Assembly (NCBI GenBank): GCA_022842165.1
Contig: JALHQC010000001.1
Coordinates: 1 to 64,000, forward strand
Length of the DNA stretch: 64,000 nucleotides
Reading direction: 5' to 3'
Source of the DNA: a bacterium
GTDB lineage: Bacteria; Pseudomonadota; Alphaproteobacteria; Rhizobiales; Aestuariivirgaceae
Made by a program: the position numbers and the translations under genes. The notes beneath the pieces were generated by a model that saw only the letters and a program-made list of their open reading frames with translations, had not been told where the DNA came from and ran no database searches. Of this stretch, positions 45,769-54,508 are shown one piece after another (the stretch's first letter is position 1; the number at the start of each line of letters is the position of its first letter).

Positions 45769-46499
45769 AGCTGGTCGTCAGCGCCTTCTACAGATTCGTA
45801 CCGCTGCCGCAGTTTGAAAGTCTGCAGGAGCCGCTGCGCGCGCTGTGCACCAGTCATGGCATCAAGGGCACGATCCTGCTGGCGCCGGAGGGGATCAACG
45901 GGACGATTGCCGGTACAGCTGAGGCCATCGGGCAGGTGATGGCAGCACTCCGCGCCTATCCCGAATTCGCCCATCTCGAAGCGAGGATTTCGCATGCCGA
46001 AGACATGCCGTTCCAGCGCATGAAGGTGAGGCTCAAGAAGGAAATCGTTACCCTGGGAGTGGAAGGCGTCGATCCCAATATCCGGGTCGGCGAGTATGTT
46101 GCCCCGCAGGACTGGAACGAACTCATTTCAGATCCAGATGTTCTGGTCATCGACACGCGCAACGGTTTCGAAGTTGAAGCCGGTTCGTTCCGCAACGCCA
46201 TCAACCCGCACACCCGCAGTTTCGGGGAGTTTCCAGCCTTCGTGCGGGAAAATCTGCACGGTGACAGACACCGCAAGATCGCGATGTTCTGCACCGGCGG
46301 AATCCGCTGCGAGAAGGCCACGAGCTTCATGCTCAGCAAGGGGTTCGAAAAAGTCTATCACCTCAAGGGCGGCATTCTCGGCTATCTCGAAGCGATACCG
46401 CCCGAGAAAAGCCTGTGGCGCGGCGATTGCTTCGTCTTTGACGGGCGCGAGGGCCTGAGTCATGGGCTAGAAATCACCAGGGGGCCCGAAAAGAGCTAA
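45765..46499 (+). CDS. trhO: tRNA uridine(34) hydroxylase, rhodanese domain
   Basis: A 244-residue protein of the UPF0176/TrhO family. N-terminal acylphosphatase-like domain (about 1-90, [17 protein letters not shown]), then a rhodanese domain with the active cysteine in [16 protein letters not shown]. TrhO makes 5-hydroxyuridine at the wobble position of tRNA. The ATG at 45765 overlaps the stop of the Hsp70-like gene by 4 bp; an ATG at 45750 is possible. Confidence 0.9.
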   Translation: MKLVVSAFYRFVPLPQFESLQEPLRALCTSHGIKGTILLAPEGINGTIAGTAEAIGQVMAALRAYPEFAHLEARISHAEDMPFQRMKVRLKKEIVTLGVEGVDPNIRVGEYVAPQDWNELISDPDVLVIDTRNGFEVEAGSFRNAINPHTRSFGEFPAFVRENLHGDRHRKIAMFCTGGIRCEKATSFMLSKGFEKVYHLKGGILGYLEAIPPEKSLWRGDCFVFDGREGLSHGLEITRGPEKS

Positions 46500-46639
46500 G
46501 GCAATCTTGGCCCTTCATGATCGCCATCCACGGAACCCGAGGTTTTCCGTTCCGTTCGGACCCTGACGTTTCCAGTCAACCGAGGCGGCCTGCCGCGCAT
46601 GGGGTGACAGGGCTTGGCCTGGAGGCTAGAAGGCGCGGC

Positions 46640-48487
46640 ATGCTGCATATCAATGGACTGACTTACCGGATCGGCGGACGACTGCTTCTCGAGGAAGCCA
46701 GCGTTGCCGTGCCCGAGGGCCACAAGGTCGGGATCGTGGGGCGGAACGGCGTCGGCAAGTCCACGCTGTTCCGGCTGATCCTGGGCGAAATACCGGCGGA
46801 ATCCGGTACGGTCACACTCCCCCGCAATGCAAAGATCGGCACCGTCGCTCAGGAAGCCCCCGGTGGGCCAGAGAGCCTTCTTGACACTGTGCTGGCGGGC
46901 GACCAGGAACTGTCGTCGCTTCTGGCGGAAGCGGAAACTGCCACCGACCCGCACCGCATTGCCGACATCCAGATCAGGCTTGCGGATATCGAGGCGCATT
47001 CAGCGCCCTCGCGCGCGGCAACGATCCTCAGCGGGCTAGGCTTTTCGGAAGAGACACAGGCAGGCCCCTGTTCAGCACTTTCGGGCGGCTGGCGCATGCG
47101 GGTGGCGCTTGCCGCCGCCCTGTTTGCCAGGCCCGATGTGCTGCTGCTGGACGAGCCGACCAACTACCTCGACCTCGAAGGCACCATCTGGCTCAACAGC
47201 TTCATCCACGACTATCCGCATACGGTTGTCATGATCAGTCATGACCGCGATCTGCTGAACGAGGCGGTGAGCTACATTCTTCATCTCGATGCCGGAAAGC
47301 TGACGCTCTATCAGGGAAACTACGACAGCTTCGAACGCCAGCGCCGCGAGAAGCAGGCGCTGACGGCCAAGCTCAAGAAGAAGCAGGACGACCAGCGCAA
47401 GCACATGATGGAGTTCGTCGATCGCTTTCGCTACAAGGCATCGAAAGCGCGGCAGGCGCAAAGCCGGTTGAAAGCTCTTTCGAAGCTCGAACCGATTTCC
47501 GAGCTGATCGAGAACCGGGTCGCGCCATTTCTGTTTCCCAATCCCGAAAAGGCCATCGCACCGCCACTGGTGAAGTGGGACAAGGTGAGCGTGGGCTATG
47601 CCGACAACAAGCCCATTCTCCGCAACATTACGCTGAGGCTCGATCCCGACGACCGTATCGCCCTGCTCGGTTCGAATGGCAACGGCAAGTCGACCTTCGC
47701 CAAACTGCTGTGCGGAAAGCTATCCACTCAAGCAGGAGAAATGAAAGCGCCGGCGCGGCTTACAGTGGGTTACTTCGCCCAGCATCAGCTGGACGAGGTT
47801 TCGGCCGACCGGACGCCTTATGACTATTTCCGCGACCTGATGCCCGATGCGCCGGAAGCCAAACGCCGCGCCAGGCTCGGCGCCTATGGGTTTGGCGCGC
47901 AGCTTGCGGATTCGAAGTGCGAGACATTGTCGGGCGGCGAGAAGGCGCGGCTGCTGTTCGCGCTCGCTTCATTCCATGCCCCGCATATTCTGGTGCTCGA
48001 CGAGCCGACAAACCATCTCGACGTCGACAGCCGCGAGGCCCTCATCATGGCCATCAACGACTACGAGGGCGCTGTCGTTCTCATCAGCCATGACCGGCAC
48101 ATCATCGAGACCTGCGTCGATACGCTCTGGCTCGTCAATGACGGCACCGTCAAGCCTTTCGACGGCGACATGGAGGATTACACGCGCCTGGTTCTGGACA
48201 AGTCGCGCGAGGGCCGCCGCAGCGAGCGGATGGCAACGATCAAGGCCGCTCCGCCACAGCCGCCGCCGAGACCAGGCAACGCAGCGGCGCAGAAGAACAT
48301 CCAGAAGATCGATCTCAAGATCCTTCAACTCAAGGACAAGATCGCCATTCTGGATCAGGCGCTGAGCGACGCGACGATCTACAAGGAAGAACCCAGGAAG
48401 GCCGCCGACTTTACGAGATTGCGTACGAAGCTCGCGGACGATCTTGAGGAGCTTGAAACTGAATGGCTGGAAGCACATGACACCTGA
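46640..48487 (+). CDS. ABC-F family ATP-binding protein (Uup/YheS-like)
   Basis: A 615-residue protein with two ABC domains: first Walker A GRNGVGKST, signature LSGGWRMRVALAAALF and Walker B VLLLDEPTNYLD; second GSNGNGKST, LSGGEKARLLFALA and LVLDEPTNHLD. An arm/linker region (about 240-310) separates them, and the C-terminus (about 560-615) is a coiled coil. No membrane domain; ABC-F proteins act on ribosomes. The ATG at 46640 is the normal start. Overlaps nhaA by 11 bp. Confidence 0.92.
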   Translation: MLHINGLTYRIGGRLLLEEASVAVPEGHKVGIVGRNGVGKSTLFRLILGEIPAESGTVTLPRNAKIGTVAQEAPGGPESLLDTVLAGDQELSSLLAEAETATDPHRIADIQIRLADIEAHSAPSRAATILSGLGFSEETQAGPCSALSGGWRMRVALAAALFARPDVLLLDEPTNYLDLEGTIWLNSFIHDYPHTVVMISHDRDLLNEAVSYILHLDAGKLTLYQGNYDSFERQRREKQALTAKLKKKQDDQRKHMMEFVDRFRYKASKARQAQSRLKALSKLEPISELIENRVAPFLFPNPEKAIAPPLVKWDKVSVGYADNKPILRNITLRLDPDDRIALLGSNGNGKSTFAKLLCGKLSTQAGEMKAPARLTVGYFAQHQLDEVSADRTPYDYFRDLMPDAPEAKRRARLGAYGFGAQLADSKCETLSGGEKARLLFALASFHAPHILVLDEPTNHLDVDSREALIMAINDYEGAVVLISHDRHIIETCVDTLWLVNDGTVKPFDGDMEDYTRLVLDKSREGRRSERMATIKAAPPQPPPRPGNAAAQKNIQKIDLKILQLKDKIAILDQALSDATIYKEEPRKAADFTRLRTKLADDLEELETEWLEAHDT

Positions 48488-49664
48488 CATTTCCAATGGC
48501 GCGAAGAGCCGGCTGCAGGCCTTCATCCATCACGAATCGACCGCCGGCCTGTTTCTGGTCATTTCGGCAGCGCTGGCGATCATCGCGTTCAATATCGACG
48601 CGATCCGGCCGCTCTACGATGGTTTTCTGCAAACGGTTGCCACGGTCACGATCGGCGGCTTCGGCGTCTCGAAGCCGGTGCTGCTGTAGGTCAACGACGG
48701 CCTCATGGCCGTGTTCTTCTTTCTCGTCGGCCTTGAAATCAAGCGCGAGGTGCTGGAAGGCAACCTGTCGTCACGCGACCAGATCATTCTGCCGGCCCGT
48801 GCCGCGGTGGGCGGCATGGCGGTGCCCGCACTGGTCTACAGCATCTTCAACTGGCACGATTCGGTGCTGATGAGGGGCTGGGCCATTCCGGCTGCGACCG
48901 ACATCGCTTTCGCGCTGGGGGCGCTGTCGCTTCTCGGCACCAGAGCGCCCCTGTCGCTCAAGGTCTTCCTGCTGACGCTCGCAACCCTCGATGATCTGGG
49001 CGCCATCGTCATCATCGCCCTGTTCTACACCGCTCAGCTTTCCATAACCTCGCTCATTCTCGCGGGGTGCGCGCTGGCGCTGCTTTTCGGGCTCAACCTG
49101 ATGAAGATCGACCGCACGGGCGTCTACATGATCGTGGGCGTTGCCATGTGGCTCTTCGTCCTGAAGTCGGGCGTTCATGCCACACTTGCCGGCGTGGCGC
49201 TGGCCTTCATGATCCCGATGGGCCGGAAGGATGGCTCGCCGATGCTGCACAGCATCGAGGAAAACCTGCACTCCTACGTGAAGTTCCTGATCCTGCCGCT
49301 GTTCGCCTTCGCCAACGCGGGCATTCCGCTCGACGGATTTGCCGCATCCAAGCTCGTTGAACCGCTGCCCTTCGGCATTGCGGCGGGGCTTGTCATCGGC
49401 AAGCCGGTGGGCATCGTGCTGGCCTGTATCATCGCGGTGCGGTCGAACCTCACGTCGCTGCCGGAGAGCTGCAACTGGTTCCATATCGTGGGCGTGGGCT
49501 GCCTTGCCGGGATCGGTTTCACCATGAGCCTGTTCATCGGCGGCCTGGCCTTCGAGTCGGCTGAATTGCAGTCCTCGGTACGCGTCGGCGTGGTGGTAGG
49601 TTCGCTGATCTCGACCCTGGCCGGCGTCACGATCCTCTTTGCGGCGGCGCGGCAGAGAGGCTAG
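48477..49664 (+). pseudogene. nhaA: Na+/H+ antiporter gene nhaA interrupted by an in-frame TAG
   Basis: The reading frame from the ATG at 48477 encodes 70 residues (helix 1 and the following segment), then TAG at 48687-48689, then continues in the same frame to 49664 with VNDGLMAVFFFLVGLEIKRE and the rest of NhaA, including PAATDIAFALGALSLLG and TLATLDDLGAIVIIALFY. NhaA proteins normally have Trp at this position (LLLW-INDGLMA), so one change TGG to TAG explains it. A start at the ATG 48705 would give only an N-terminally truncated 319-residue protein. It is either a recent nonsense mutation, a sequencing error or a suppressed codon. Confidence 0.85.
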
Positions 49665-50113
49665 TCCGCACGGTTCTGCCAGCGCCCCTGCTCATCCTGC
49701 TGCCAATAGCTCACCTCATGGCCCGCGGCGCGGAATCGCTTCCAACCGGCGCGGGCAGCGTCAACCGCTTCGGCGTCATTGCCGTCAAACAGGATCACGG
49801 CGCGGACGAGGCCACCCACTTCGCCGACTGCCGCGCCATCGACATAAAACCTGACATTGGCGCCGTTCGGATTCTCATCTTGCGCGGTGAGCCAGACGGG
49901 CTGCAGATCGGGAAAGCCATCCGCCTTGGTGCCATGCGGCAGGAAACTCTCGTCGTCGAAACTCCAGAGCAGCGCGGCCAGGGCCTCGGCACGCTCGTCC
50001 GACCCGGCCTGGACCACCACCCGCCAGCCACGCTCCAGGCTGGTGAGCAGCATGCGGGGCAACACGCTCTCCAGCGGCTGGCGTTCGAGGTGGTAGAAGA
50101 AAACCGGCGTCAT
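49661..50113 (-). CDS. holC: DNA polymerase III chi subunit
   Basis: A 150-residue protein. It starts TPVFFYHLERQPLESVLPRM and has LLTSLERGWRVVVQAGSDER, DDESFLPHG and VILFDGNDAEAVDAARAGWK, the typical HolC sequence. Chi links the clamp loader to single-strand-binding protein. The ATG at 50113 is preferred over one 15 bp upstream. Its end overlaps nhaA by 4 bp on the opposite strand. Confidence 0.93.
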   Translation of the reverse strand: MTPVFFYHLERQPLESVLPRMLLTSLERGWRVVVQAGSDERAEALAALLWSFDDESFLPHGTKADGFPDLQPVWLTAQDENPNGANVRFYVDGAAVGEVGGLVRAVILFDGNDAEAVDAARAGWKRFRAAGHEVSYWQQDEQGRWQNRAD

Positions 50114-50277
50114 GGCCTCATTCAGCAATCTCCGACCACCCGGTCAAGCGTGCAGCGCAGGCTGCCGGATCGCGCGCCCGGACGGAGGCTTCAGATGTGG
50201 CGCAATTTCCGCGTGACAGGCAATTCCACTGCTGTGCCCGATGCGCTAATGTTGCCGCAACAGGACGGGAGAACCAC

Positions 50278-50733
50278 ATGAAACTGGCGGTCGCTGCCTT
50301 TGCAGCGTGCACATTCCTTTCGGGCGCGGCGGCGCAGGCTGCCTCGCTCTGCAACTGCTGCGGAGATGCGACGGCCGCCTCTTGTGCCGCTGCTTGCGCT
50401 CCCGTCAAGCCCGCTCAGGGGCAATGCGTTGCGGCTTTCGATCCCGCGGGCGAGACAGTGATCGCCGCCGGCCAGAACCCGCTTTACGACATTCCGCTGC
50501 GCAATGCCTGGCTCGATCCCGTCAACAAGGGAAACCTCGAGGCTTTCCGGCGGTTGCTGGAGAAAGCCCGCAAGGGGGCGGAGGCGGACCGGAGAGGGGC
50601 ACTGCGCGACAGACGCCGGCACAAGATCGACAGCGAAACCGCCTTGTCTCTTGCCGAGCGGTATGATGACGCGATGGTAAATTACTACCTTGGAATGCAG
50701 GCTTACAGACTGGCGAAGGCTGCCGGGAACTAA
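50278..50733 (+). CDS. Secreted protein of unknown function, Cys-rich N-terminus
   Basis: A 151-residue protein with a signal peptide (about 1-22, AAAQAAS) followed by a short cysteine-rich segment (SLCNCCGDATAASCAAAC) that could hold a metal or form disulfides. The C-terminal half (about 80-145) is charged and helical with repeated arginines. I do not recognise the family. The ATG at 50278 follows GGACGGGAGAACCAC. Confidence 0.65.
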   Translation: MKLAVAAFAACTFLSGAAAQAASLCNCCGDATAASCAAACAPVKPAQGQCVAAFDPAGETVIAAGQNPLYDIPLRNAWLDPVNKGNLEAFRRLLEKARKGAEADRRGALRDRRRHKIDSETALSLAERYDDAMVNYYLGMQAYRLAKAAGN

Positions 50734-50874
50734 CCAGCCTCCATCACCCTAAGTCAACCACTATGGCAGTTCTCCCATATTGCGGAGAAGGTTCACTGTG
50801 GTTGAAACTCATCCCGCAGATGCAATGCCGGTCGGCCCAATCGGTCATATGGCGCATCATGGGGAGGGTTCGAG

Positions 50875-51141
50875 GTGAACAGTTCGGAATTTGAGACGCT
50901 TTCGCGAACTGAGGGGGCCAGTCCCGTTAGCCTCTATTGCATGGGAAGCCTGGTGGCGGACGAAGCTTCGCGCAACGGCTTTGCGGATTTCGCCCGCTCG
51001 ATGGAGGCCGCGCTCGGCAAGTTCCTCTCGGGGCTGCCACGTGACGACCAGTGGCAAGCACTCCGGCTGTCTTATGAAATGGCATTGGGCAGCGAAGAAC
51101 CCGCCCCGCCCCGCCTCAGGCTGGTGTATTCGCGGGATTAG
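50875..51141 (+). CDS. Hypothetical small protein
   Basis: An 88-residue open frame with a GTG start (50875) preceded by GGAGGGTTCGAG. The sequence is hydrophilic, with no signal or membrane segment; the middle (DFARSMEAALGKFLSGL) looks helical. I do not recognise a family. The last 4 bp overlap the end of the convergent mttB gene. Whether it is expressed is uncertain. Confidence 0.5.
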   Translation: MNSSEFETLSRTEGASPVSLYCMGSLVADEASRNGFADFARSMEAALGKFLSGLPRDDQWQALRLSYEMALGSEEPAPPRLRLVYSRD

Positions 51142-52661
51142 AAGTCGGTCGCCTCGCCACCCTCGCGGATGCGCCTGGCGACGAAGAGGTCGATTGCTTC
51201 AGCAGCCGCCGGGTCCATGTAAGGCTCGGCATATTCGGCCAGCGCCTGCTTCCACAAGGCGTTGGCTTTTTTCTCCGCCGTCGGCGAGCCCGCCGCCTCC
51301 CAGTTGGGAAAACTCCGCCAGTCGGAGATCAGCGGCTGGTAGAAGGCCGTCGCGTAGAGCTGGAGCGTATGCTTTGCGCCAAAGAAGTGGCCGCCGGGGC
51401 CAACCTCCTCCATCGCCGAAAAGGCCATCGAGTCGTCGTCCACCACCACGGGCTTGAGGAACTCCTGCACCATCTGCAAGAGATCGATATCGACCGCGAA
51501 TTTCTCGTAGGACGCGACGAGGCCGCCCTCCATCCAGCCTGCCGAATGCTGGATGAAGTTGCCGCCGCCCATGATGGCGCCCCACAGCGAAAAGACGGTC
51601 TCATAGGCTGCCTGCGCGTCGACGCTGTTGGCGGCATTGGTGCTCGACGTGCGGTAGGGAAGCTTGTAGCGCCGCGCCATCTGCCCGCCGATGATGCAGG
51701 ACTTCATGTATTCGGGCGTGCCGAATGCCGGCGCGCCTGACTTCATGTCGACGTTGGAAGTGAACCCGCCATAGACGAAGGGCGCGCCGGGATTGGAAAG
51801 CTGCGACAGCGCCAGGCCCGCCAGCGCTTCGGCGTTCTGCAGCACGATCGCGCCTGCGACAGTCACCGGTGCCATGGCGCCGAGCAGCGTAAAGGGTGTG
51901 ACCACGCAGATCTGGTTCAGCCGCGCCATCTCGATGATGCCCATCGCCATCGGCGCATCGAGCTTCAGGGGCGAGTTGGTGTTGATCACCGTGTAGGCCG
52001 ATGGTTCGCGCAGCATCTGTTCGTGACTGATTCCGCGCGCCAGGCGCACGATTTCCAAGCCGTCGAACAGCCGGGCGCGGCCGGTGGCGTAGACGAAGGG
52101 CACCTTGTCGGAATAGCGCATCTTGTTGCGCGTGATGTGGAGATGGCGGATCGAGGCATGAACGTCGAGCGCGTCCACGGAGGCACCGCCCGCAGTGTGA
52201 ATGGTGTTGAAGAACTGCGAGAGCTTCACGAAGTTGCCGGCATCTTCCAGCGTACCAGGGCGCCTGCCGCGATCGAGATCGGAGCAGTTCGGCGGCCCGC
52301 CCACCGGCGCGAATACGATCCAGTTTCCGCCAATGTGCAGGCTGTGGGCCGGATTGCGGGCGTGAAAAGTGAATTCGGCAGGCGGCGTCTTGAGGGCTTC
52401 CTCGATAATGTCGCGGCCGATCCGCACGCGCTCACCCTCGACGCGGGCGCCGGCTCTTGCCAGAATCTCTCGCGCCTCGGGCAGGAGGATATCCATGCCG
52501 ATCTCTTCCAGCACCTTCATCGACTGGCGGTGGATGGCCTCGATGTGATCGTCCGACAGAATGCGCGAAGGCTCCAGCGTCAGGCGAGGCTGGATCCAGG
52601 GCAATTGTTGCACCGGGTTGCGGGCTGCATCCATGCGGCGGCCGCGGCGTTGAACGCTCAT
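51138..52661 (-). CDS. MttB-superfamily corrinoid methyltransferase, non-pyrrolysine (paralog 1)
   Basis: A 507-residue member of the trimethylamine methyltransferase (MttB/MtgB) superfamily, which moves a methyl group from a quaternary or tertiary amine to a corrinoid protein. No in-frame TAG interrupts the gene, so it is the non-pyrrolysine type (relatives demethylate glycine betaine and similar compounds). Visible: GGFTSNVDMKSGAPAFGTPEY, EEVGPGGHFFGAKHTL. The N-terminus is Arg-rich (MSVQRRGRRMDAAR). Very similar to paralog 2. Last gene of the operon lysR-mttB-PfkB kinase-psuG-mttB; its start overlaps psuG by 4 bp. Confidence 0.9.
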   Translation of the reverse strand: MSVQRRGRRMDAARNPVQQLPWIQPRLTLEPSRILSDDHIEAIHRQSMKVLEEIGMDILLPEAREILARAGARVEGERVRIGRDIIEEALKTPPAEFTFHARNPAHSLHIGGNWIVFAPVGGPPNCSDLDRGRRPGTLEDAGNFVKLSQFFNTIHTAGGASVDALDVHASIRHLHITRNKMRYSDKVPFVYATGRARLFDGLEIVRLARGISHEQMLREPSAYTVINTNSPLKLDAPMAMGIIEMARLNQICVVTPFTLLGAMAPVTVAGAIVLQNAEALAGLALSQLSNPGAPFVYGGFTSNVDMKSGAPAFGTPEYMKSCIIGGQMARRYKLPYRTSSTNAANSVDAQAAYETVFSLWGAIMGGGNFIQHSAGWMEGGLVASYEKFAVDIDLLQMVQEFLKPVVVDDDSMAFSAMEEVGPGGHFFGAKHTLQLYATAFYQPLISDWRSFPNWEAAGSPTAEKKANALWKQALAEYAEPYMDPAAAEAIDLFVARRIREGGEATDF

Positions 52662-53578
52662 GATCTTTTCTCCGAAAGTGCGGCCGCAATTTGTGCGGCG
52701 ACAAGGGCATTGTGTCTGGCCAGCGCAATGTTGGCGGTGAGCGAGCGGCCAGATGTCACACTGGCGATTTCAGCGAGCAGGAAGGGGGTTACGTGTTTGC
52801 CGGTGATGCCGCCTGCCCTTGCCTTTGCCACCGCAGCCTCGATGACGGCCGCGATCTCCTCCGCGGGAATCTCGAAGGCTTCCGGAATGGGATTGGCAAC
52901 GACGACGCCGCCATTCAGGCCCATGGCCCATTTGGCGCGCAGCAGGTCGGCAATCTCGGCCGCGGAGTCGCAACGCATCGGCACGGCATGGCCGCTGGCG
53001 CGCGAATAGAAAGCCGGAAACTCATCGGTGCCAAAGCCGACCACGGGCACACCCAGCGTCTCCAGCGTTTCGAGGGTGAGCGCCAGATCGAGAATTGCCT
53101 TGGCGCCGGCGGTGACGACGGCCACGTTGCTGTTGGCGAATTCCGTCATGTCGGCCGAGATATCGAAGGTCTTCTCGGCGCCGCGATGCACGCCGCCGAT
53201 GCCGCCCGTTGCGAACACATGAATGCCCGCCATTGCCGCCAACCGCATGGTGGATGCGACGGTGGTTGCGCCATCGCGCTTCTGTGCCACCGCAAAGGGC
53301 AGATCACGCACCGAAACCTTGGCGATGCTGCGGCCTTCGCGGCCCAGGTATTGAAGCTCGTCGGGGGTCAATCCGATCTTCACCTCACCGCTCAGTATCG
53401 CGATCGTTGCCGGAATAGCGCCATTGTCGCGCACGATCTTCTCGACCTCGCGCGCGGTCTCCACGTTCTGCGGATAAGGCATGCCATGCGCGATGATCGT
53501 CGATTCGAGCGCCACGACAGCGGCACCCTTTTCAAGCGCGGTGCGAACGTCAGCATTGATGGATAGTTCAAAGGCCAA
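52658..53578 (-). CDS. psuG: Pseudouridine-5'-phosphate glycosidase
   Basis: A 306-residue PsuG/IndA-family enzyme. It has VVALESTIIAHGMPYPQNVE near residue 21 (metal and substrate site), GVHRGAEKTFDISADM, and VVTAGAKAILDLALTLETLE with the catalytic lysine. PsuG splits the C-C glycosidic bond of pseudouridine 5'-phosphate into uracil and ribose 5-phosphate. It lies 9 bp after the PfkB kinase gene, its normal partner in pseudouridine breakdown, and overlaps the following mttB gene by 4 bp. Confidence 0.92.
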   Translation of the reverse strand: MAFELSINADVRTALEKGAAVVALESTIIAHGMPYPQNVETAREVEKIVRDNGAIPATIAILSGEVKIGLTPDELQYLGREGRSIAKVSVRDLPFAVAQKRDGATTVASTMRLAAMAGIHVFATGGIGGVHRGAEKTFDISADMTEFANSNVAVVTAGAKAILDLALTLETLETLGVPVVGFGTDEFPAFYSRASGHAVPMRCDSAAEIADLLRAKWAMGLNGGVVVANPIPEAFEIPAEEIAAVIEAAVAKARAGGITGKHVTPFLLAEIASVTSGRSLTANIALARHNALVAAQIAAALSEKRS

Positions 53579-53587
53579 GGCTGAACC

Positions 53588-54502
53588 TCATGAGATGCCT
53601 GCAAGGTGGAACAGGGCTTGCCGGGTCATCGACGATGCCGCCGATTCGCGCGAGGACAGTTTCATCGATGCGGCAGCCTGACCTATCCGGGCAGCTGATT
53701 CCAGCGGCATTCCGTCAAGAATTCCGCACAGCAGACCGGCGACCGCTGCGTCTCCGGCACCGGTAACATCGGCCACGTCTGCAACCAGAAAGGGCGGAAC
53801 CTCAATGATGCCTGATCCGGAGGACACCAGTGCACCCTTACCGCCCTGGTGCATCACCACATTCGCGAAGCCCAGAAGATGCAGCTTTGCAATGGCGCGC
53901 GCCTCGTTCGCTTCACCGGTCATTGCCGCAATCTGCTGAAGGTTCGGCGTGATAGCAAAAACCGGCTGGATGCGCGTGAAGGACAGAAGCTTGCGGGCCT
54001 TGGGCACGGACACGGGTTCGACCGCCAGCCTGATGCCGCTTTCGGCGCTGAAGCGGCACAGCCAGTCCAGGCAAGCCGCCGGAATATTGCAGTCGGCGAC
54101 CAGCATGTCGGCCTCCCGCAGCCGCGCAGAAACACGGTCAAGCTGAGCTGGCGTCAGGGATTCGATGGCCTGCATATCGTTGATGGCGCTGATCAGTTCG
54201 CCCTTGCGGTCCAGCACCACGAGGTATGTTCCCGTGGCCAGGCGGCTGGTGACCGTCAAGCCAAGTTCGACGTTCGCTGCCGCGCAGGATTCGCGAACCA
54301 GCCGGCCATTCGCGTCTTCGCCCAGAACGGTCAGCAGGGAAACTCCATGCCCGAGCCGTGCGAGATTCTCCGCAATGTTGCGCCCGACGCCGCCGACCGA
54401 CACGGTAACGTCTCCAGGGTTCGATGTTCCGCCGATGAAGGCCCCGCTTGAGCGGCCCTTGATGTCGACATTCGCGCCGCCGATGACAATGACCCGTGCC
54501 AT
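53588..54502 (-). CDS. PfkB-family carbohydrate kinase, probable pseudouridine kinase
   Basis: A 304-residue ribokinase-fold kinase. The N-terminal signature is VIGGANVDIKGRSSGAFIGG, then GGVGRNIAENLARLG, and the C-terminal signature DVTGAGDAAVAGLLCGIL with the catalytic aspartate. Because psuG is next to it (9 bp gap), the likely role is phosphorylation of pseudouridine (PsuK) for psuG. It lies 6 bp after the mttB paralog 2 stop. Substrate specificity is inferred from neighbours. Confidence 0.85.
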   Translation of the reverse strand: MARVIVIGGANVDIKGRSSGAFIGGTSNPGDVTVSVGGVGRNIAENLARLGHGVSLLTVLGEDANGRLVRESCAAANVELGLTVTSRLATGTYLVVLDRKGELISAINDMQAIESLTPAQLDRVSARLREADMLVADCNIPAACLDWLCRFSAESGIRLAVEPVSVPKARKLLSFTRIQPVFAITPNLQQIAAMTGEANEARAIAKLHLLGFANVVMHQGGKGALVSSGSGIIEVPPFLVADVADVTGAGDAAVAGLLCGILDGMPLESAARIGQAAASMKLSSRESAASSMTRQALFHLAGIS

Positions 54503-54508
54503 GCCAGG

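Noticed and set aside
48687-48689. The TAG in nhaA as a pyrrolysine codon
   Set aside because: The replaced residue is a conserved tryptophan, pyrrolysine is not known in NhaA, and no pyl machinery is visible in the window. A nonsense mutation is simpler.
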